The notes below the pieces were generated by a model. That model was not told the DNA's origin. It was given only the letters and a program-made list of their open reading frames with translations, and made no database searches. The position numbers were made by a program, and so were the translations under genes. A DNA stretch of 64,000 nt from Microthyrium microscopicum (Eukaryota > Ascomycota > Dothideomycetes > Microthyriales > Microthyriaceae). The number at the start of each line of letters is the position of its first letter. The stretch's first letter is position 1. The stretch lies in assembly GCA_010405405.1 (NCBI GenBank), contig MU004231.1:62001-126000 (forward strand). Reading direction: 5' to 3'. Positions 13,000 through 24,700 of the stretch are shown here, piece by piece.

Positions 13000-14705
13000 G
13001 CATAGCCTAGTGCGGTCTACTTCTTAAGGGTAGTATTACTATTTATATAGTATTCCTAGTTAGTATTCCTAGTAGAGGCTAAGGCCTAAGGCTAAAGTGC
13101 TCTAGCGCTTTAAATAATTAGTAAGAAGCTATTTTATATTTATAAACTAATATTGTCCTATTTAACTAGCTAGGCACTAAGCCTATCCTTTTTTAGTAAG
13201 CTTTACTTAGTAGCGTTATTATGCTATAAATTAAAATAAAGATAAGACCTAAGAGTAATATTATTAGTAATATAAAGTAAAACTATCTAAAGGAAGGACT
13301 AAAGAGTACTAGTAAAGAGACGTAAAGATAAATTAGTTTCTACTAATAGCACTATTATGCCTACCTTACCTGCTAGTACTACTACGTCCTTTTTTTTCTT
13401 TCTTACTTAAGCTACTTTATAGACTTTTCTTAGTAGTAAGCTATATAACTTATTAAGCCTTTACTTCTTTCTATTCCTATTCTAGGCTTACTACTAGCCC
13501 TTTTTTATACTTTTAAAGGGTTTAATTAGATAGCTTAGTATTAGAGGCGTTATGTTTATAGAGCGTCTTATTAGTTTATAGCTTTAACTTTTCTATATTA
13601 TTACCTTTCTTTTTCTTTTTAGTAGGAGTTTTCTTTATTAGCTCTAAATATAGTTTATAGTTATTATTATCTTTAGTTCCCTTTAGCGGCTCTTTATCCT
13701 CTAGTAGCTCTCTATTATTACTAGAATTACTAGATTTACTAAAAACTTTATCTTTACTATTACCTTATCTAGTTAAGTTAAGGAAGGCCTTAAAGTTAAT
13801 TATAGCTAGCTTAAACTCTTTCTTAATCTTTTAAAAAGTATTAGAATTAACTATAGTAATAGTACTACTAAGCTTATCCTCCTTTTTAATACTTTAAATT
13901 AAAAGTAGTATAAGTAATATAATATCTAGGTATCTAGGCCTTAGTATTGTTTTGCTAAGCTATTCTTATCCTCTTAAAACTAAAGTTTCTAGGTTGTTAA
14001 GTTACTTATAGTAATTTACTTAGGCCTTATAATTTATTCTTATAATCTAAAAGATGAGGTTAATGTTAAACTATGCTTTACCTATCTTCTTTTCCTTCTT
14101 TAGCTTAAATAGCTTGTTCTTAAAAAAATCTTTTAAGCTCTAAGGTTCGTTATATATTCTGCTAACCTTATTAAACCTTAGTTCTTTCTTTTTAGTTTTA
14201 TCTATACCTCCTTAGGTGTCCTCTACGTCGTTATAAAGAAAAATATAGGACTTTATGCCTTTATCCTTATTATATAACGCCTAAAACTATTTAATAATAT
14301 CTTAGTCTAGATGCTTAAATAAGATCTTTATAATAAAGTATAAGATACTATCTATATTACCCTAATAGATAATACTGCTAGAAAAACCTAGCTCTTATTA
14401 GCTAATAGTCTATATTCTATTAGTAAGTTAGCAAACTTACTTATTTAGGCTACTTTTTAGAATATCTCTTTACTATCTAGTAGCATATTATTATAAAAAA
14501 GCTTCTAAGTATTAAAATTATAAGGCTATTTAGTTTAAGTCTTTTTAGCGTTTTAATATATTAAACTTAGATTATCTTTAATACTTTAAAGCTAACCTAT
14601 CTTTGCGTTCCTAACTAATACTAGGTTTAGGTAAGAAGCTAACTAAGTAATAAAAGCTTTAGACTCTATTTATATTAGCGCATCTCCTTCTCTATCCTAA
14701 TAATC
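13000..14705 (-). pseudogene. RIP-degraded long reading frame, minus strand
   Basis: A minus-strand frame stays protein-like for well over a kilobase if TAA/TAG are read as former Gln/Trp codons. Readable pieces include GIKSYIFLYNDVEDT, KTKKKELRFNKVSRIYNEP, SLKDFFKNKLFKLKKEKK, then a Ser/Asn/Lys-rich hinge (SKSSNSSNNRELLEDKEPLK, TPTKKKKKGNN). The hinge suggests a multidomain, possibly nuclear, protein. No catalytic motif could be recognised after RIP decay. The limits are approximate, and the part below about 13520 is less certain. Confidence 0.5.
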
Positions 14706-15284
14706 CTCTATTTAAATACGCAAATTAAGTAAGAACATAGGGCTATTACCTATAGACCTAAATTATTTAGTCTTAACTATAGAAACTTATTAGGCAGGTA
14801 ATAGATATAACTTAATATTATAAATAATAGTTTCTTCTTTAATTACTACTAGTTCTAGTAGTAGTCTAACCTAGGGTTAAGGATTCTCTTTTAACTATCT
14901 CTCTATTAGTTAAGGTACTCTCTTTACCTAGTAAATACTAGTTTCTTAGAAGTAAGAAGAATACTCTATACCTATATCCTAATTATAACTTCTTTACTAA
15001 GCTATATCTATATCTTAGTAAGCTAGATATAGTATGCCTTTTAGTTAAGAGTTAAGTACCTAAGTAGGTTTATAAAGAAGGCCTAAAGCTAATATAATAA
15101 ATATAAAATTAGAAATATAAGAGTATAAATATTAAAGAAGTAAATAAGTATTAACCTAATATATATATTAGTAAGAAGTAAGTTCTTATATAATAGAATT
15201 AAGTTTCTTAGATAAAGAGTAGTTAAGAAATATATTATTTATCTACTAGAGAAGCGTTATTTATAGTAAGGTATTATAGCAAGT

Positions 15285-15830
15285 AAGCTAAGACTTATCA
15301 TTAAAATATAGAGCTTACTCTATATAAAAGTAGTCTACCCCTACTATATCTAATGCAGCATAGAACTTAGCTGTCCTTACTTTAATAAATTTCCTAACCT
15401 TATCTCGTTCTATATTAGCTAGTATAACTATAGTAGGCTAACTAGGATTAGCTTTAATTTAATTCTCTCTACTACTTAGTATTACTAGAAGATATATAAT
15501 TAGTAACTATTTACTAAGGATATATTTATTTAGTATACCTCTTAGAGTTAGGTAAATGCCTCTAAATAGATTAGTCTTTCTCTAGTAATCTTAGGCGTTA
15601 CTAAAAGAGTCTATAGAGGAATTAAACCCTATCTACTATAGTTCTTGTTAGTACTATTAAAGGGTTTCTTTAGGTAGATAGGTATCTTTGTCCTAGTTGC
15701 TAGCTTATTACTTTACTACGTAGATAAGTTTAAGATTAATTAGTAAGCTAACCTTCTCTACGTTCTAAGGATGATTATATAGGTACTATAGCTTTCTATT
15801 AATAGCATTAGGGCGCTTCTTCTTAGTATT
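15285..15830 (-). pseudogene. RIP-degraded reading frame, minus strand
   Basis: One minus-strand frame has few stops, all TAA/TAG, and gives a coherent peptide including PTIVILANIERDKVRKFIKV and RTAKFYAALDIVGVDYFYIE. It lies upstream of the 13.0-14.7 kb remnant on the same strand, so the two could be parts of one gene or of adjacent element genes. The family is not recognised. Confidence 0.45.
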
Positions 15831-17184
15831 AGTTAACTTATAATTATTCTAGTTATAAACATATCTAGTAATAATATCTTATAAGATGAGTATAAATATA
15901 GCTAGCATTATAATATAATTAGTAAGTCTATTTTATGAGAATTCGCTATCTCTTTAAAGCTACTTAAAAAACTTCTATAGGGAATTAGTATATCTTTTAG
16001 AGCGTATATTAATATTACTTTAATAAAATAAAACTTACTCTCTATTTATTTAGTATAAATCTACTAAGATTTCCCTACCAACGTTCTATTTATTAGTTAA
16101 TAATACTTATCCTATATAGGAAATAGTTCTTAAAATAAAGGTTAGGTTTATAAGCAAGCAAGAATCTATAATAAGTATTAGCGAGTATAACTATTTTACT
16201 ACCTTAGTCTAATTAAATAAATTATAGCTAAATTAGCCTACCTTCTAAATAATCTAAGTGTTAGTAAAGATAGCTAACACTCGTCCTATTTAATATATTA
16301 ATATTATAATAGTTAAAATATCTTAAGTAGGCGTTAATATAGCTATAAATCTTAAAGCTAAATTGCTTTAGTTTATTATACTTATTAATAGACTAAATAT
16401 AATCTAGACTTTTAACTTTATATTTACCCTATTTTTAATGTACTTATTTCTATTAAGTAGTAGTAGCTTCTAGATCTAATTATCATTAAATAAAATAAAT
16501 ATTTCTTAGAAGTATATTACGTCCCTAGGCTCTAATTCTTATTACTAATATATAATATCTATAATTTATAATACTAAGATAGGATTATTAAAGCTTACGC
16601 TAAATTGTATCGTAATTATCCTTAAAGTATACTTTATAGAACTCTTAATATAATCTATAGTCTTACTAATGAGATATTCTAAGCTTCTAGCAATGTCGTT
16701 ATAAAGTTCTCTAAGAAAGTTTATACCTATAATCTTATAGGGTATATATTATCTCTCTCTTGTTACTATTAAAGACGTAAAATAAAGCCTTTATTACGTC
16801 CTTTAAATTTTTATTAAGCTATATAGTTCTTCTTTAAATCTTCTATTTATTAATTCTTTAATGAATAGTTTAAATAGAAACCTTTATATTATATTTATTA
16901 AGAAGCTATTTACGAACCTTAGTATTAGTATAGCTTTTAGTTAATACTAAGCTCTTAATAGAGGCTTAGTATATAATTAAATTAATATAAGTATTTAGTA
17001 TAATAAAAATTGCTTAGGAGGTATAACTAATACTAAAGGAGAAGAGAGAAATACTATACTTTATATTAGACTCTATAATAATAGTTAACTTCTATCTATT
17101 AGTATATCGTTAAGAATTAAAAGCCTTTCTTAATTAATTTCTATTACTAATCTATATATATACTAATTATATTACCTTAACTAA

Positions 17185-17470
17185 TAATATATAGCTATAC
17201 CTTTCTTATTAATATAGCTATATCTTTCTTGTTACCTTTATTATTAATATAGCTATATCTTTCTTAGTGCCTTACCTACTAACGTAGCTATACCTCGCCT
17301 ACTAATGTAGCTATACCTTGCCTACTAATATAGCTATACTTTACCTACTAACGTAGCTATACCTTGTCTACTAACGTAGCTATACTTATCTTACCCTTTC
17401 CTACTAATGTAGCTATACCTTACCTACTAATATAGCTATACCTTGCCTACTAATATAGCTACACTATTGC
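17185..17470. repeat. 24-bp minisatellite near the right end of the element
   Basis: Roughly a dozen copies of a unit close to CTACTAAYGTAGCTATACCTTGC are arrayed head to tail, with differences mainly at C/T positions and two slightly longer units. It sits immediately inside the right TIR, mirroring the 126-bp repeat on the left. The 24-bp period is a multiple of three, so it could once have been translated. Confidence 0.8.
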
Positions 17471-17483
17471 TATATTATAGTTA

Positions 17484-17665
17484 TTATTACTAATTACCTT
17501 AATTTAGGTACTAAAAAATACGTAATTTTTAAACATTTCTTTTAGAATTTATCTAAAGCGCTAAAATAGGGAAATAGGTGCAGGAATATTACATTTATAA
17601 AATGTAGAGCTTTGTACTTTTTGGTTTTGCTGAACTGGCCAGGGTGGCCGTTATGAGCCGTCATA
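17484..17665 (-). repeat. right terminal inverted repeat (182 bp)
   Basis: Reverse complement partner of 6274-6455, of identical length. It ends CCGTTATGAGCCGTCATA and is followed directly by the second ACAAC copy. Confidence 0.9.
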
Positions 17666-17670
17666 ACAAC

Positions 17671-19179
17671 AGACCTTCTCTAAGAAGCAGTCGACAAGGG
17701 TCATTCCTTCTCTGACAGGAGAAATGTTACAGATTATCTGCTGTGAGCATCTGAGTATTTCGTTTTTGTAGTACCGGTAATAGGCAAGTAGTAAAGCAGC
17801 GGGTAGTCTAGTGGACGGGAGCAAGCTTGAGCAGCTGGAGGCTCTTTGCGGAGTATCAAGATCCGTATTTTTAGCGCTCACACGCAAGACACGCTGGAAG
17901 ATCCGAACAACGTGGAACTGATCGTTTGGCTCCAAGCGCTTAGTCCTGGAGTCCAGGAGTCCAGCGTTGGCACCGATTCCAGGACCGTATTCTCCGACCA
18001 CACCATGCCTAACGCTGGTACAATTGTATTCGAGGTCTGGAGTCGCGCAGGGTTTCTCGTCAAAGACCCGGTTAATTCGCTAGATTCAGTCAAGATAAGA
18101 TGAGGATGGATGAGCTTGTTCGGGCTTGGCGCATCCCGATATGCATCTTGATGCATCTTGTTGCATTTGTTGGACATTGCAGCAGCGGATCTTGATGTCG
18201 CCGCAAGACTCAAATGACAGGTCCAGACTCCAGATCCCCGTCTCGTGCAGCTGCTTCAACCAAGGATTTGCAGGTCATGATTGAGCCTCCATACCTCTGT
18301 AAGTGTAAATTAACGGGAACCCGCAACTGACTCTGTTTGTTTGTTCTTCCGAAAAGAAAGGACTGTTAAAATCCTCCAGGAATTCAGGAGAGTGCAATTG
18401 TTTTGTTATGCTCATGTCATGCAGATGGATGCGACTTTTCTCATCATCAAAACAAACACCAAGGGCTGGATTGAGACATGACTATGCTGAATGAGATATT
18501 TCAAGGGCATAGTTTGCCGAATTGATGGCCCGGAGCCCTGCCTAAATAGTAAGATGAAGTCGTGCAAGTTGCAACAAGATGTTGATCTTGGTCATGCAAC
18601 AGGTCGACCAAATAATGAGTGACAAGTTCAAACCCATTGTTGATGACTGGCGCCATGGCGTTTTTGTCGAGAGAGCGGAAATGTATTTGATCCTCCGTCT
18701 TGATCGAAGTTCAAACATACCGTACCCCTTTTGATGCATTCCATGAATGAAAACCGCCGAAAGAAAGTGTAGTTGATGGAAGTAGTGGCCATAGCACTTG
18801 ATGGAGGTCATGCAATGAGCCCTGACATCATACAATCTATTTTTACTCGCTGGATGAAAAGTCTTGAACTCATGATGTAGGTTTTGATAGCCAGTCAGAG
18901 GTAGTGAAGAGTTGAAAATTGGACGCAATAAAGAGGATAATAAGAGTTCTTGGAAAAGCTTGTGTGAAGGAGGCTCATCACCAATGGTCAAGTTACCGGT
19001 ACTCAAGTAGGCTTACGCGTAGTCTACGACGTACGGATCGCCCTGCATTGAACTTGCCGACATCTGGATCAGCCCTTTGTTGCTTCCTCGACCACGTTGT
19101 TCCTGCATCTCCAAGTCCAACATATTCATCCTGATACACTTCATGGGCTTCATACTACCATTGTCGTGTTTACCAACCT
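17671..19179. other. region between mobile element and GPHR-like gene; no firm gene
   Basis: Composition returns to normal immediately after the target duplication. The frames on the minus strand (17651-18001, 17878-18213, 18542-19006) have no recognisable domain or signal peptide. The part just upstream of 19180 should hold the promoter of the membrane protein gene. Confidence 0.4.
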
Positions 19180-20817
19180 ATGCTTCCCTCCGACGATTGC
19201 CATGACTGCGTTCCCAACTACGCCCGCACTTCGCGCGCATCCGCCTTGCTCACCTACCTCCTCTTCACCACTACTTTTATCCTCACAGCCATCGTAGCCT
19301 TGCGACGACTTCTACCTAAGCTATCTCCAGATGCGCTTAGATCTCCGACCAGGGACCATCACGATGTCACGCTCCCACTACACAAGTACGAGCTCTCAGG
19401 CGCGTCGAGCTCAAGATCCAGAAGTACGCGCTTCTCAATGGGACTCTCAGCCAAGCGCATAGGCTACCTTACATTCGCGACAAACATTGGCCTTTCTGCC
19501 GTTCTAGTTGAGCTCTTACTCTGCGAAATCTCCAATGCGCTTGATCCAGGCGCTCGCGCTTTTGCGCTCGATACAGTTTTGCCGGCGTTGATGTTCCTCG
19601 TCATTTTGGTCGCTCCTGCTCTAGAACTTCAGTCTATACTGGCCGCCTCTGGTTTAACCTTTGGAGCATCTGGAAAGGGACGCATACGGATGGCTTGGTT
19701 TTTTGAGGCAATATTACTGTTCGTTTGGCTATTTGGATTTTGGTACCTAGGTCATGCAGTACTCGAGATTTATCTAAGGGCTGGATCTTACTCTGCTTCC
19801 AGCCAAGGTTTTGTTGAAGGCTGTCTTGAACGACTAGGCGTCATAGGCATCACGTTCATGGCAAGCCTTTCCGGTTTCGCAGCTGTAAGCGCCGTTTGGC
19901 AAACATTCATGGTACGACATCGCGTCATTTCAGATTCGGATATCAACAGACGACAAACCGGGCTCGAGGCTACTGAAGAAATGTTAGAGTCCAAACGCGG
20001 TCGACTTCGTGCTCTGGAGCGAAAAATATCAGATGTATCGTCCCGTGGAGTTTTCACCACCGTCATGAGCACACTGCGAGGGACTGGAGACTCCAAAGAA
20101 AGATCAATCCTAATTCTAGAAATCAATGGACTGGAGAGCATGAGGATGTCATTGCAGGACACTCTTTATCTGCTTAAATCAAGGAAAGAGGAGCAGGACA
20201 GGAGCCACACATCAGCTGGACAACTATTCGTCGTGTTCACTTATTCGTTCGCGGCATACTGTGTCATACGGCTCTTTTCCGTCAGTTTCAGCGTCTTTCG
20301 TCGAATGCTCTTTTCCACAGTTTTCCTCTCCTCCGATAGTTCAGATCCTGTTACTTCCATTCTATCAGTTCTGGTTAAGCATTGGGATCCATCTCTCGAC
20401 CAAGGACTTTGGACACGACAGATATCATTCATGCTTTCTGGTGTCATGTTGATTGCAGCGTTCAACAGCGCTCTACAAACATTTTTGATACTCGGACGCG
20501 CATTTCCCGGACTTGCCATATCAGCCGCAGCATTCAGAGAAGCGACAACACTAGCTTTACTGATCAGCCAGGTCGTATCAACATATGTCATTAGCGCAGC
20601 CCTCATGCTCCGAAGTAATCTTCCCAAAGACTTTGGCAGCGCCATCAGCCATGCATTAGGTGCTCCCCTGGAGTCTGCTCGAGTCGATGCGTGGTTTGAA
20701 GGATGTTTTCTCTTCGCGGCCGCTTTTACAGCGGCAGGTATATGGGCAGGCAACCGATTACGAGACAGTGATGATTTGGACGGACTTGGCGGTGTGGAGA
20801 TGGGCAAAAGGAGTTGA
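19180..20817 (+). CDS. Golgi pH regulator / ABA-GPCR-like nine-helix membrane protein
   Basis: Intronless 545-residue protein with nine predicted membrane segments, at about residues 21-43, 94-118, 131-156, 172-196, 217-240, 346-368, 413-440, 453-477 and 507-524. A long hydrophilic, charged, coiled-coil-like loop (about 245-345) lies between the fifth and sixth. This 5+4 layout with a large central cytosolic loop, the motif GFAAVSAVWQTFM after helix five, and the length are typical of the GPHR/GTG family (DUF3735 plus ABA_GPCR domains). In animals it is a voltage-dependent anion channel that acidifies the Golgi; in plants it is described as GTG1/2. It probably acts in the Golgi or another endomembrane. 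The start at 19180 is the first in-frame Met. The gene is transcribed away from the mobile element, 1.5 kb downstream of it. Confidence 0.85.
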   Translation: MLPSDDCHDCVPNYARTSRASALLTYLLFTTTFILTAIVALRRLLPKLSPDALRSPTRDHHDVTLPLHKYELSGASSSRSRSTRFSMGLSAKRIGYLTFATNIGLSAVLVELLLCEISNALDPGARAFALDTVLPALMFLVILVAPALELQSILAASGLTFGASGKGRIRMAWFFEAILLFVWLFGFWYLGHAVLEIYLRAGSYSASSQGFVEGCLERLGVIGITFMASLSGFAAVSAVWQTFMVRHRVISDSDINRRQTGLEATEEMLESKRGRLRALERKISDVSSRGVFTTVMSTLRGTGDSKERSILILEINGLESMRMSLQDTLYLLKSRKEEQDRSHTSAGQLFVVFTYSFAAYCVIRLFSVSFSVFRRMLFSTVFLSSDSSDPVTSILSVLVKHWDPSLDQGLWTRQISFMLSGVMLIAAFNSALQTFLILGRAFPGLAISAAAFREATTLALLISQVVSTYVISAALMLRSNLPKDFGSAISHALGAPLESARVDAWFEGCFLFAAAFTAAGIWAGNRLRDSDDLDGLGGVEMGKRS

Positions 20818-21737
20818 TGATCGGGCACGGTATGGGAAAGTGGCAGAGAGCAAAATAAGATTATTACACTAATTTCGGAAGTGCAGAACGACCATGGTAG
20901 TGTCGGCTTGAGCCTTATTAGATGAATGGCCCAGCACTGTAGCGCCAAAAGCCACCGGGCAGGGAAATTAAAATGTATAATAGAAGATTGTTATGATATT
21001 ACGATTTACTGGTTTCATGATCCTAAGACTCCGTATTGGGTTTTTGAAGAGACTCAATGGGTGATGTGATAGCTGCTTTCCTTCTCCAAATACCGAGCTT
21101 TCTATGTATTCAATTTCTATAAATGGTGGTGTTTTTGTACAGTACATGTAAAAAGGGTTGGTCAACTTGACGCCTTGTTGGAAGAGACCAGGCACGGATG
21201 AAGGGGTATTGATAATTGGAAGATATCAATCGATTTTGAGCTCTACGTACATATTTTATGAGAAATGGTAAACACTTGGCTACACTGAACAAGATATCGA
21301 CAAATGTCAAAAGACACATAAATTCTTTTCCAAAGTAATTCACCTCAAGGAGGCGTAACTGACAGTCTGAATATCTCGAGGCTGCCAAGACTATTCCCAA
21401 ACCTCCAGGGGCAAGGTCCACTCCTCCATCTTCATGCATCCCAGGTCAGACTGAGGTGCCGCAGTAACTATCCTACTACACCTCCACCTCTACAATTCTA
21501 CACAAATTGACCTCTATCCTTCTATACTTTAGCAGCTACCTGTTCCACACCTTACAATTCAATCCGTTTCGTCTGCGCTCTCGACAGTCTCTCTGTTCCG
21601 CATCCCTCTATAACCCTCATCAGCCGCATCCCCTCATCCTCCTCGCGCCGCAACGAAGCCATCGTCCCATGACCTTCAATCCAACATCCACTCCAAGGCG
21701 ACCCAAGCGATGACGGGCCGGGGCAAGTCATTGAAAC
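20818..21737. other. intergenic: 3' flank of GPHR-like gene and Ste16 promoter
   Basis: About 920 bases with no supportable gene. The last ~250 bases are C/T-rich, as in many fungal 5' leaders, just before the Ste16 start. Small frames on both strands lack features. Confidence 0.45.
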
Positions 21738-24700
21738 ATGACGCCCCCGCCTGCCTCCTCGTCCGCTGCGACAATGGCACCCAAGGCACCCCTCGAAACT
21801 AACGGCCATGGCGGAAACTTGACCACACCCAACGTCGACCACCTACGCGTGACGCGCGATAATCGGAGTCTGTCTGCTACAAGTGCCACGCCTGCTGGGT
21901 CTCTCTACCCACCCTCTGGGTCCGTCTATCCTCCGCGCATGCAGAGTCTCGCCGCTACAACGAGCATGTTCGCTGGCTCCTTCAGCTCCGCCATGACGTT
22001 ACGGCCCGGCGAAGCGCTATCACGGCCTGAGTTGCCTGCTCACTCATCGTATGCAGAGGAGGATATGCGTGCCCAGTCAGAGAAGAGGCAGGCGGAGCTA
22101 AGGGAAGAGATTGATAAGGAGACGAAGATTCTGATTGGGTCGGAGAAGATGCTTGAGGCTCTGAATGCGAAAGGTGTCAAGGGCGGCAAGGAGCAAAAGC
22201 GTAGAGTCGAGGATGCGCTTAATACGGCAAATCGGAAGCTTCTGGACCTGAGATTGGGACTGGATGCTGAGATACAAAGGAGTAAGGAAATCTATGGCTC
22301 GGCTGATGCTGGAATATCGAGCGCAATGCGGAGTCACTTTGCTCGCCCTTTGAGTCGTCAGGGTTATGCCGTTGAGCCAGTTCATGTGGAGGAAGAGATG
22401 GAAAGTCCAACGTTGGTTCTCTCGGAGCTCCTGGAAGCCTTGGAAACTGGCGGGATGAAACCCGAGTACTATGTGGAGAACATGAACCAGCTTGTTGAGT
22501 TGTTCAAACGTCATCCTCAGCTGAGATATGATCTTGCCTGGTCGATATTTGGACTGCGAATGCAAGCAATGCTACTTAGTGATAGTCGCGAGGTTGTTGC
22601 TGCGGGTTACCGAGTTCTTCGATACTCAATAACTGATCGCCAGTCACTTCAGGTTATACAAGATCTGAACACGGATTACAACGTTATATTATCTCTCGTC
22701 AAGGATTCGAAAGCAAGCGTCGAACGAGAACAGGCATTGAAGTTTGTGAGGGCTTTTTTGGACGTCAAGGGTGGAGTGCGAGAGCTCTCGCCAAAAGTAG
22801 TCCGAATAGTCGTGGCAGTAGCTGGACATAGCGATGATCGGCTTCGAAACATCGCGATCCTCACTTTAGCTGAACTTCTTGTACGAGCTCCAGAACTACT
22901 GGTAAAATCCGGTGGCCTGGGAACTCTAACAGAAGCTCTTGCTCAGGGAAGCTATCGAGCAGCACAAAGTTTGACAGGCGCATTCATATACCTCCTAGAT
23001 ACCCCAGCGCGACGCAAATATCTCAGATCTGGACACGAACTAGATATACCTCTCTCCACGTTTGGAGCTTCGCCTCTAGCCGAAGCGCCAGACGAGAAAG
23101 CACATGAATCACAACTCCGAGCCAGCGCCAAAGTCATCACCAGTCTCCTCCGAAGTTGGCCTGGCCTCATCACATTCTCCATCAACGATTTTTCTGCTAC
23201 AAAGTCTCTGGTGGCATCTCTATATATTCCAATGATCTCAGTTCGAACCGTCCTCCTCGAACTATTCACAGATATTCTCCGAATTAAACCTCCATCATGG
23301 TCCTCATCATTTTTGGCGGGCCGTCGGTTAACAACATATGCGCGTGTTACCAATCTCAAGGCGCAAAACAACTTGTCAGATGAGCCCGGAGTCGATGACT
23401 CTGAGAACCAGCGCAATCTAGTTGACCATTTTACAGCTGTTGTTCTTGGTGTATTACTTCACTCTGGATTGCTTACTGCTCTTCTTCATGCTGAAGAAGA
23501 GCCATTAACTCTACCATTGAAGCGGAAAACTTCTTTACTGCTAGGCGAGGTCCTCAAGATGGCGAACGAGTTATTGCCAACCGAATGGGCGGCTAGTTTG
23601 CAGGTCCTCCCACATCTTCTTAAATCTGGTCTTGAATTTGGCACAGAAGAGCGTTTTGTATCACTGGGCACGCTATATCAAATCGACAGCGTAAACAGAA
23701 CACTATACAGGTCCGAGCCTTCCCTGGCACATCCCAATCGGGCAAATAGTGTAAACGAAGCACTCTCACATCGAAAGTCAGAACAGACAAAGGCGGCTCA
23801 GAACATGCAGATGGACGAAGCACAATTTCGAACCATGATGCTAGACTCTGGGGTACTAAACACAGTCACCTTCACCAAATGGAGATGGGACATAATACAG
23901 AACATTATTGATGGACCACTGCGGAATCCGAAGCGCTTGGATGAAGCTATACGGTCGACCAAGTTTCTGCATAGATTGCTTGGCTTCTATAGACCGTTTA
24001 AATGGCGATTTTCGGATGTCAAGAACACCAAGCCGAATCAGAGATATGTGCGCATTGGATGCGCTTTGATGCAAACTTTGGTGCAGAACCCCGAAGGTGT
24101 GAAGCATTTGCTGGAAAGCAAATTGATTCGACAGCTTGCAGAGTGTCTTTCTCACTTTGATCGGTTGAGTGGTTTGACTTCTGAGCAACCACTGTTTTCT
24201 GCTTCGAGGCTGGCTGAGACGTTGGTTGGTGGATACTTTGCACTTCTTGGAGCGTTGAGTAGTAAGCCTAGTGGTCTTTTGATTCTGGAACGGTGGAATA
24301 TTTTCAATATGTTCTATCATATTGTAGAGCTGCGTGATCGAGATGATCTAGTCAAGGCGCTTCTTAGCGGCATGGATTATACTCTGGACAGTCATCTCAG
24401 GATCATCCTGTCCAAGGCAATGACATCTGGTTCCAAGGACGTTCGGATATTTGCAACTCGACTGCTACGAAAGTATGCGACTCTCCCTCTGACCGAAGAA
24501 AGTGTGCGAACTGTAGAATGGGCGATTCGCCTCTTGGCCACCCAACTATTCGACCCTGAAATTGAGGTCTGCGAAATCGCCATTAAGATCTTAGAGGAAG
24601 CCTGCCGACAAAAGCATTCACTCGAATATATTGTGAAATGCCGACCTGCTTTGGACCATTTGGGCGAAATTGGAGCTCCATTACTTCTTCGCTTCCTTTC

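Larger units (their letters stand above)
6269..17670. mobile_element. RIP-degraded 11.4 kb terminal-inverted-repeat element with ACAAC target duplication
   Basis: The block from 6274 to 17665 starts and ends with 182-bp inverted repeats and is flanked on both sides by ACAAC (6269-6273 and 17666-17670). Composition changes abruptly at these ends: inside, CpA/TpG are almost absent, TpA dominates, and every frame is broken by TAA/TAG. That is the signature of repeat-induced point mutation in ascomycetes. Inside are a 126-bp tandem repeat near the left end, a 24-bp minisatellite near the right end, and at least three decayed reading frames. The size, long TIRs and 5-bp duplication do not fit a standard Tc1, hAT (8 bp) or Mutator (9-11 bp) element. 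Polinton/Maverick- or Ginger-like elements duplicate about 4-6 bp, but I cannot identify a transposase, so the class is open. Confidence 0.85.

Noticed and set aside
17185-17470. CRISPR-like array
   Set aside because: Units are contiguous with no unique spacers. This is a minisatellite in a eukaryotic genome.
6274-17665. LTR retrotransposon, because of the 5-bp target duplication
   Set aside because: The terminal repeats are inverted, not direct, and are only 182 bp. No primer-binding site or polypurine tract is visible.
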